Shown in pieces: positions 58,170 to 64,000 of a stretch of 64,000 nucleotides of DNA. The notes under the pieces were generated by a model that was given only the letters and a program-made list of their open reading frames with translations, was not told where the DNA came from and did no database searches. The stretch lies in NCBI RefSeq assembly GCF_029784155.1, contig NC_073692.1, forward strand, positions 368,075,160 to 368,139,159, written 5' to 3'. A program made the position numbers and the translations under genes. How positions within the stretch are numbered: the first letter of the stretch is position 1; every line of letters begins with the position of its first letter. Source of the stretch: Uranotaenia lowii. Taxonomy: Eukaryota; Arthropoda; Insecta; Diptera; Culicidae.

Positions 58170-58322
58170 TGTTAAGTATAGCAACCATCAGCTACGTGCT
58201 TAGTTACTGACAAACAGTAATCGCAGTAATCATTGACTTTAGTCTCAGTTAAAATTTTCACTTCCACTCTATCCATTACTGAATAAACACATCTTTTTGT
58301 AAATGCTCTGCCTAATTCTTTA
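58170..58322 (+). repeat. Copia 3' LTR
   Basis: 153 bp, identical by eye to the 5' LTR. Confidence 0.9.
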
Positions 58323-58327
58323 GGGTA

Positions 58328-59870
58328 GAAGCTGTTTTTCATCTAGGAATCTTTGTAGACGTTCTAACACTGCTGAGTTTGCAATTTTTGTGATTGCTGG
58401 AACGAGAGAGATAGGTCTTTTCCCTGCTATGGTGTTCTGATCTCGACCAGGCTTAGGAATCGCTATGACTTTGATAATTTTCAGGTTGTTATCAATGACA
58501 CCTTTTCTCCACATATCATTTAATAGGAATATTAACTTGTCCCTGACCTCAGTGTTAAGATGAGCCAAAAGATCGTAGGAGAGATTATCTTCTCCTGGAG
58601 CCGATGTTTTTTTCTTTTTACTAAGAATCCTGTGCCAGTTTTCCTTTTCTAGTAAATTGTCTTGGGCGACGTGTGTAGGGCTATGTATTATTTGTGGATC
58701 GTGAGGCCCAAAATGAGTGTCCAAAAACTGTTCTACCAAGTTTTCATCATCTTTCAGAAAATTATTCTCTTTCTTGAAGAAACGTTTTCCTGTTAATCTA
58801 CTAACTTTCAACCAAAGTTCCTTTGAACTTGTAAACGGACCAATCTCGTTTGGAAACTCATCAAATTTTTTCCTGATTTCCTCTCTCTTTTTCTTTTGAA
58901 AAATAGCAGCTTTCTTTTTAAATTCAATTAGATTTTCTGGGGATGATATTCTATTATACTCTCTTCTGGCTGATGTTTTTTCTTTCCACGCCTCGTCAAT
59001 ACTGTCTGACCACCAGAATTTGGGGGTCTTTTTGCATTTCATGCGATTTTGTTTGTGTATTTTCTTTACGTTATTTAACAGATCACTGACCGTATCTATT
59101 TCAGAGGCATTAAGTTCAGATAATTGCTTGGCTATCTTGGATTTGTTATGGTAAAAATGTTTCTGGGCAGGTAGTTCGATCAACCAGTCTATTTCTATAC
59201 ACATATGATCGCTAGCAATGCTGTAATCTAAAACTCTCCATGTTACACGGTTTATCATGTTAGTCGAACACATTGTAACATCTATTGCAGATGAGCTCTT
59301 GTTTATTTGGAGGGGAATATATGTCTTACTTCCGTCATTTGTTATCAGGAACCTACTGCAGTTGATGGCATTTAGCAATTTTTCTCCTTTAGAGTCACAG
59401 TTATCGTCTCCCCATTCAACGTGGTGGGCGTTAAAATCGCCCCCTACTATAACTTTTTGGTATTGGTCAAGACTAGAAAGAATTGCCTGAGCATCGAGCT
59501 CGAACTCTGCTAAGGAGATCGAAGGGCTGATATATACAGAACAAAGAATTAAATCCAGTTTATTGATTTTTATGCTTACTACCTGTGTTGATTGTGAGAG
59601 ATTTGGAGGTGTGGTAAGTTTAGAGTAGCTGTAGCAATTCTTCAACAGAATCCCTGATCCACCATAGTTATCTTCCCTAGATTGTGGCACAAAGTGATAG
59701 CCAGTAATATTATATTTATTTGTTCCTTCTAGCAGTTCATTGGTCCATGTTTCAGATAGGATGGCCGCTGCGAACTCATCCCCCGTTAAAACCCTTTGGA
59801 TTTCTGCTTTGTTTTTATACAAACTCTGCACGTTCGCTTGTAAAATCTTAAATCCGTAGTTCGTAGCCAT
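58328..59870 (-). CDS. I-like LINE ORF2, part 1: endonuclease and start of reverse transcriptase
   Basis: Starts MATNYGFKILQANVQSLYKN. The apurinic-type endonuclease occupies about residues 1-230 with ILSETWTNE, VIVGGDFNAHHVEWGDDN and the C-terminal SIASDHMC motif. The linker and the first RT blocks follow (KKTSAPGEDNLSYDLL, KPGRDQ, KRPISLVPAITKI). The frame is cut at 58327/58328 by the copia element. Confidence 0.9.
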
Positions 59871-59926
59871 TTTTAGTATTTTAAAAAGATAAGGGGTGAC
59901 ACAATAGGTTGGTTTTTGCTTTTTAT

Positions 59927-61369
59927 TTATTTTGGGTTGCCTACTACCGAATTAGCCAAATTAAAATGTCTTCTTGTACAACTATTAAACAGTTCTCTGA
60001 CTTGATCTTGAGGCCCCAATAGGCCGATGAATTCCGTATAAAATGTAATCATTTTTTCCTGAAATGAACGTTCCATTTTTGCCTGGGCTTCTCTTACCTC
60101 ATTTTGGTACCGTTCCTTGTCTCCCACGTTCCAAGGGTTGCGGAGACCTAGACCTACATTGTTACTTTCGATGCTGCTAACAATATTATTTCGCTGGTCA
60201 GTGATGTTTTCAGCCATGGTTTTCGACGAAGAGTTTTCAACTCGGGCTCGTTTCCCTTTCGATGATGATGAGGTTGGTTGATCCTGATATAACTTTACAG
60301 CTGCTTGGATAGTCTTTCGTTCTTGGTTTGTCTTCATCCATTGGTCTCTCAGGGGGTCCTTATATCTGTAGTTGTTCCGCGTCATACTCGCGAAGCTTTC
60401 TGTGGGTGTAGGAAATTCTGTGGCATCTTGAAGAGGTGTATACAAATTTTGGCTGACCATTGAAACTTGCTCCCGTGCTTCTGCGTAAGTCCAATTACGT
60501 TTAGACATTAGGATTTTAATATCCTGCTGTCTTTTTCGTTCTGGGCAGTTGTTGTCTGTTGATCTATGTCCTGGATTCCTACAATTAGCGCATTTAATTG
60601 GGTTTTGGCAGTTCTCAAAATTTTCGGTAAGCTCGTGTCGCTCTGAGCATTTGTCACAGCGTTTGGTCCCTTTACAATTACTTGTATTGTGACCAAATCT
60701 GAGACAACGGTGGCATAAAATAATTGTGGGTGTAAACGGTCTTACTCTCGCGGGACAACCGAAAATCCTAACGGATTCCGGAAGTTGTTGTGCTCGAAAG
60801 GTGATTCTCAGTCTGTTAATTGGCTCTTTTTCTTTTCCGCGATGCATTCGATCTATGCTTACGATTGGAACAAAGCTTTCGGTGTCCTCTTTCAACTCAT
60901 TAAGATCTATGTTTGTCGGAATGCCCGCTACAATGCCCGTAATACAAACTAAATGTTTTGGGATATAAGCTTTATATTCCGAGCCCTCTACATTCATCTC
61001 TACTACTAGCTGATTCGCTTTCGCATAGCTACTTAAGAAAACAATGATTTTTTGTTTACTTACGTATTTCATGTCGGTGATACAGTGTTTGTAATTACTC
61101 ATCTTACGTAGTGTGCTTCCTAATGCAAATTTGTTGATCTTTTTGATTTCGGTTGTTGATCCTCTCCGCAACTCAAAGTACACTCGATATGGGCCAGTAT
61201 CTGTGATTGCATAGTTGAAATTTTCATACTCCTTTTTTTTGCTTCCGGTGGGCTGTTCCGCATCTTTGTCCAGTTCATCTATCCAGTCCAGTTTTGATTT
61301 TTTGATCGCACCAGTTGCTGTTTGCTCCGGATCCGGTGGGTCCGGTATCTTCATGACGCTTTCCATCAC
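59927..61369 (-). CDS. I-like LINE ORF1 (nucleic-acid-binding, Gag-like)
   Basis: 480 aa, fully open, starting MMESVMKIPDPPDPEQTATG. A central RRM-like region precedes three zinc knuckles at about residues 215-270: CHRCLRFGHNTSNC (CX2CX4HX4C), CDKCSERHELTENFENC and CANCRNPGHRSTDNNC. A C-terminal coiled or charged region follows. Family role: coats the element RNA as a ribonucleoprotein. The stop codon lies 56 bp before the ORF2 start. No stop or frameshift is seen, so the copy was probably recently active. Confidence 0.88.
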   Translation of the reverse strand: MMESVMKIPDPPDPEQTATGAIKKSKLDWIDELDKDAEQPTGSKKKEYENFNYAITDTGPYRVYFELRRGSTTEIKKINKFALGSTLRKMSNYKHCITDMKYVSKQKIIVFLSSYAKANQLVVEMNVEGSEYKAYIPKHLVCITGIVAGIPTNIDLNELKEDTESFVPIVSIDRMHRGKEKEPINRLRITFRAQQLPESVRIFGCPARVRPFTPTIILCHRCLRFGHNTSNCKGTKRCDKCSERHELTENFENCQNPIKCANCRNPGHRSTDNNCPERKRQQDIKILMSKRNWTYAEAREQVSMVSQNLYTPLQDATEFPTPTESFASMTRNNYRYKDPLRDQWMKTNQERKTIQAAVKLYQDQPTSSSSKGKRARVENSSSKTMAENITDQRNNIVSSIESNNVGLGLRNPWNVGDKERYQNEVREAQAKMERSFQEKMITFYTEFIGLLGPQDQVRELFNSCTRRHFNLANSVVGNPK

Positions 61370-61587
61370 TCTAACCTCACTCTTAACATAAGCCTTATCG
61401 CCTCAAACTTTTTGATTTTCTCAAGATTTTGGGCTTTTCCGAAACGAAATTTCGCTTTCCACTGATTGATCGCTATTCGAGTTATACTTTAACTTATTTT
61501 TCGGCACTTTTAATTCGATTTTCCGATTTTAAATACGTAGCCAAAAAAACCAGCTTGTACCACATCCAAAATGGCGTACTCGAATGA

Positions 61588-61600
61588 AAAAAGTTAAGAT
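61588..61600. repeat. LINE target-site duplication, 5' side
   Basis: AAAAAGTTAAGAT, identical to 45959-45971. Confidence 0.85.
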
Positions 61601-62480
61601 GAAACACAATAAGGGCAGTGTTGGTGAGATTAAAAAGGTTTAAAATATCGCGACCGGTAAAATTACTGAATGAAAAAAGGCGATAATAAGTTTTGAGAAA
61701 CCAGTGATGAATGTTTTATTAACGCTTCAGTGAGTTAGTTGAATATGTTAGAGAAAGTGATTCTGAAGATTCTCAAGTCAAGTGAACAGCAGAGCAGTTC
61801 ACGAAGCAGATGTAACGACGAATGTTTCATCAAGAATTAAGATTTCTTTCCTGATATTCGTCAAATATCCATGCAGTTCTAGAAGTTCGAGTAACGGGTT
61901 TCTAAGAAATTTAAAAGGAGGATCAGGTAAGTAGACTTAGCACTTATATATCATGGATTCGTATCTTGAATATGTTCCAAGATCTACATTAATTAGTCGA
62001 AGCCCTTTAATTACTGAGCATTGGAATTAAATCCTTTGAAGCCAGCAATCTTACCACTCTATAACTTTAATAATTTGTATAACGGTCACAAAAAAGGTTT
62101 ACTTTAAAAGACATCTTATCCAGGATAACTAGTGCATATTTTGTACCGCGAATGTTTGTAATTGTAATATTATCTTTGAGTACAATAATAACGCGTGGTT
62201 CGCTTTTCTAGTCTGTTTATTATGATGACCAATGTCACAATATATCAAGGTAAGGTATAACAGTAGCACAGATAATGTGCATAAAGATACCGATACATCA
62301 TCACATCTCCCCTTCAATATAAGATAACAATGTTTAGAATTACGCCAAACAATGGTCAAACCGTTTAGGCATTGTGATTTTTCATTGTCTCTTATTATGC
62401 ATCCCAATTTCTACAACGGTGCTCAAGGATGAAACGATTTTCTGACTAAACCCTGAGCACGAACAAACAATACCAAAAAT
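61601..62480. other. Non-coding, no feature recognised
   Basis: AT-rich. The minus-strand ORF at 62129-62407 has no domain. It could be the other side of a SOAT intron or 5' region, but no exon was found. Confidence 0.4.
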
Positions 62481-62660
62481 ACCAACAATTGCTTGATGAC
62501 ATACAAGGTGCCGGGCCGGACCGACCCGATCGGTAGACGCACCCACAAAAAATACCAACAATTGCTTATGACACACAAGGTGCCGGGCCGACCCGAGTAC
62601 GGGTCGGGTCGCACCATCAAAAATTGACGCACCAGCAAAAACACCAACAATTGCACGGGG
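62481..62660 (+). repeat. GC-rich tandem repeat, about 2.3 units
   Basis: 'accaacaattgc' begins at 62481, 62554 and 62643 (periods 73 and 89 bp). The first two units share 'caaggtgccgggccg' and 'cgacccga'. The overlapping minus-strand ORF (62423-62743) repeats the same peptide phrase (RPGTL.VI) and is a repeat artefact. Composition is distinctly GC-rich against the AT-rich flanks. Confidence 0.7.
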
Positions 62661-62764
62661 CGCACATCAAGAAATCTGATGCCCACTAGAGCAAAGTTCG
62701 AACGAGTTATCCTGATCGGCATTGGAAAGGGATGAGAAGTCATCAGTTTTTAAAATTTATCGCT

Positions 62765-63540
62765 AAGTGCACCCAAAATAATTTTCACTTTAAATATAAG
62801 TGACATCTGTAGTAAATTCTCGCCATACGTAATTTCATTTGAATTTTAAGTGATGGGTCAAGTGAATTCACTTAAGTGACCGGTCAAGTGAATTACACTA
62901 TGACGTTCGAGTGAAATTTATCTGAATTTCTAAGTAAGTTTCTAGTTGATTATCTCTTGCATTTTTAAATAAAAGAACATTTATAGAACACCACTTCGAT
63001 TTCAAATACTTACATTACGCTTTCGCCATACATTTATTGATTGGAAAATTCCATCGTTATTCCAAGGCAGATCGGTTACTGCGGATAGTGTGACTTCTAA
63101 ATCTTCCCTGCTGCAAACCAGAAAATCTGTCCGGTTCAACCCAGAAACTGAAACATGATAACACCTTTAAATAACTTTTTCTTACATCACGTTTAACACA
63201 AACTACCGCCAAAATCGCCTATTAAAGAATTGGGAAAATCCAAATCCAGCATAAGCTTTAAACGTTGCTCTTTAGAATTTGCCATTTTGAACTCTGAAAA
63301 TAAACACAATTACAACCCGACATTCACTTGAAATTCAAGTGATGGGGAAGTAAATATTTTTTCTCACTTCAAATTCAAGTGACGCCTGAAGTGAATGTGG
63401 ATGAATTCACTTGAAATTTAAGTGACTGCCAAGTGAAATGTATATGTCGCACTTGAATGGAAGAAAATCACTGGATTCTTGTTTTTAAGTGAAAAATCAT
63501 GTGTATTTTAAGAGTGAATTTGGGTTCAGTGTGTTACACA
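62765..63540 (-). mobile_element. Second palindrome-built element (TCACTTGAAATTCAAGTGA motif) with mini-gene
   Basis: Both arms (62765-62960 and 63310-63540) are packed with AAGTGA/TCACTT palindromes such as 'gaattcacttaagtgacc' and 'cacttgaaattcaagtgatg'. The ends are imperfectly inverted ('cacccaaaat..ttcact' against 'tgaacccaaattcact' read on minus). The centre (62960-63300) has none of these motifs and carries two exon-like segments on the minus strand. The layout matches the elements at 26.4-29.8 kb although the sequence is unrelated. Confidence 0.6.
63014..63293 (-). CDS. Small spliced ORF within the second palindrome-built element
   Basis: An acceptor (tttattttcag) at 63294 precedes an exon 63293-63207 with ATG at 63285 (MANSKEQRLKLMLDLDFPNS). 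Donor GTAGTT, a 59-bp intron and acceptor 'atgtttcag' lead to exon 63147-63014 (SGLNRTDFLVCSREDLEVTL and on to INVWRKRN), ending at donor GTAAGT. The joined frame is open for 71 codons with phase 0 at the last donor. An additional upstream exon and a downstream exon are implied. The peptide looks globular, not low complexity. No family is recognised. It may be a captured host gene fragment or real host exons invaded by repeats. Confidence 0.5.
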
Positions 63541-64000
63541 AGTGATAAACCAGTTATCATTATCAGATCGGTTCGATTTGTTTCCCTGACCCTGAGAGAA
63601 AAAAATTCAAGCCGAAATAAAAACAACGCGTTTCGTTGACAGCACAAATGTTGATGTTGTTTCAAACGATCTCCACAAATTATGATTCTTTGACTCTCGA
63701 ATACTTTTTCAAAGTCGACGAAACAAAGTAGCCGATCGAAATTTCATTATCACACTTTTTTTTTGTCAATCAAAAATATCATTTTATTTTCATCCAAGCT
63801 CTCTATGAGAATTTAAACTGACAACCATTTTTCGAATAATTTTAACCCTTTCCTTCCCACGAGGTTTTTCACGTTTTAAAAATAGAAATATTGATTAACA
63901 ACTAAAGTTCTAGAACAAAAGATACATTATTTTAGTCTACTTTTAAGATCCAGTTGATAAAATTGGGTTTTGAGGTGGATCATAGGGGAAAGGTTTCCTA
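63541..64000. other. Non-coding, no feature recognised
   Basis: AT-rich to the window edge. No exon or element end supported. Confidence 0.4.

Larger units (their letters stand above)
54065..58322 (+). mobile_element. Ty1/copia LTR retrotransposon, recent insertion
   Basis: 4258 bp, flanked by a 5-bp target duplication GGGTA (54060-54064 and 58323-58327). LTRs of 153 bp (54065-54217 and 58170-58322) are identical. The primer-binding site matches the internal initiator tRNA-Met type used by copia. A polypurine tract, GAGCGGGGA (58161-58169), precedes the 3' LTR. Domain order Gag-PR-IN-RT-RH is diagnostic of Ty1/copia. The start of gag is deleted (see the ORF). Confidence 0.94.
45972..61587 (-). 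mobile_element. Full-length I-like LINE, split by two LTR retrotransposons
   Basis: A 13-bp duplication, AAAAAGTTAAGAT, flanks the whole block (45959-45971 and 61588-61600). On the minus strand the element begins CATTCGAGTACGCC after a short T run, has a 5' UTR of about 220 bp, ORF1, ORF2, a 3' UTR of about 100 bp and a (GAA)n tail at 45972-45990. A short-tandem-repeat tail and an RNase H domain in ORF2 are typical of the I group. Subtracting the gypsy and copia insertions with one TSD each leaves about 5445 bp. The internal reading frame is preserved across both insertion sites. Confidence 0.92.

Noticed and set aside
62423..62743. 106-aa minus-strand ORF
   Set aside because: Internal repetition follows the GC-rich tandem DNA repeat; no domain.
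1..64000. CRISPR arrays, operons, replication origins
   Set aside because: Intron-bearing eukaryotic sequence; no regularly spaced identical repeats with unique spacers were seen.

Overview
This is a transposon-rich insect chromosome segment, most likely from a mosquito or another lower dipteran. Three things point there. The host genes have short GT-AG introns and insect-type proteins. A DD37E mariner of a type known from mosquitoes is present. The window also carries CR1-like and I-like LINEs, copia and gypsy elements, and many small non-autonomous DNA elements. Two runs of exactly 500 N (18193-18692, 43693-44192) are assembly gaps, so any ORF crossing them is an artefact.

Four host genes are well supported: (1) a minus-strand bHLH-leucine-zipper factor with an AT-hook (26141 to 22143, 4 coding exons, 1241 aa); (2) Set2/SETD2-type H3K36 methyltransferase on plus (30132-39800, 6 coding exons, 2659 aa); (3) dynactin subunit 2/dynamitin on plus (41271-42575, 3 exons, 384 aa); (4) a sterol O-acyltransferase (MBOAT) on minus (45101 to 43036), lacking its first coding exon and crossed by a gap. 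In addition, two orphan exons (12371-12514, 12584-12706) belong to an unidentified plus-strand gene.

Layout: 1-12 kb is non-genic. It holds a large inverted repeat, a GTGAGAC-type repeat, a complete non-autonomous hAT-like element with nested insertions, and about 4 kb of degenerate GTCTTCAGG-type repeats. 12-18 kb holds the orphan exons, a small TIR element and old dispersed duplications. 18-21.7 kb is a scrapyard of CR1-like LINE fragments and a dead DD37E mariner. 22-26 kb is the bHLH-Zip gene. 26.4-29.8 kb, in the head-to-head interval between the bHLH gene and Set2, is a cluster of four related elements built from short GGTAAATTTACC-type palindromes, three of them holding a tiny intron-containing ORF. 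30-45 kb holds Set2, DCTN2 and SOAT.

46-61.6 kb is one nested structure. An I-like LINE (minus strand, 13-bp target duplication) is split by a mag-like Ty3/gypsy element (5-bp TSD, identical 245-bp LTRs) and by a copia element (5-bp TSD, identical 153-bp LTRs). Discounting both insertions, the LINE is about 5.4 kb with two open reading frames. The last 2 kb holds a GC-rich tandem repeat and a second palindrome-built element (about 62.77-63.54 kb) with its own small spliced ORF.

The most unusual content is the group of elements made of reiterated short palindromes around an intron-containing mini-gene. Two unrelated sequence families in the window share this layout, and a third, ORF-less one resembles it. 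I could not assign any of them to a known superfamily by eye.
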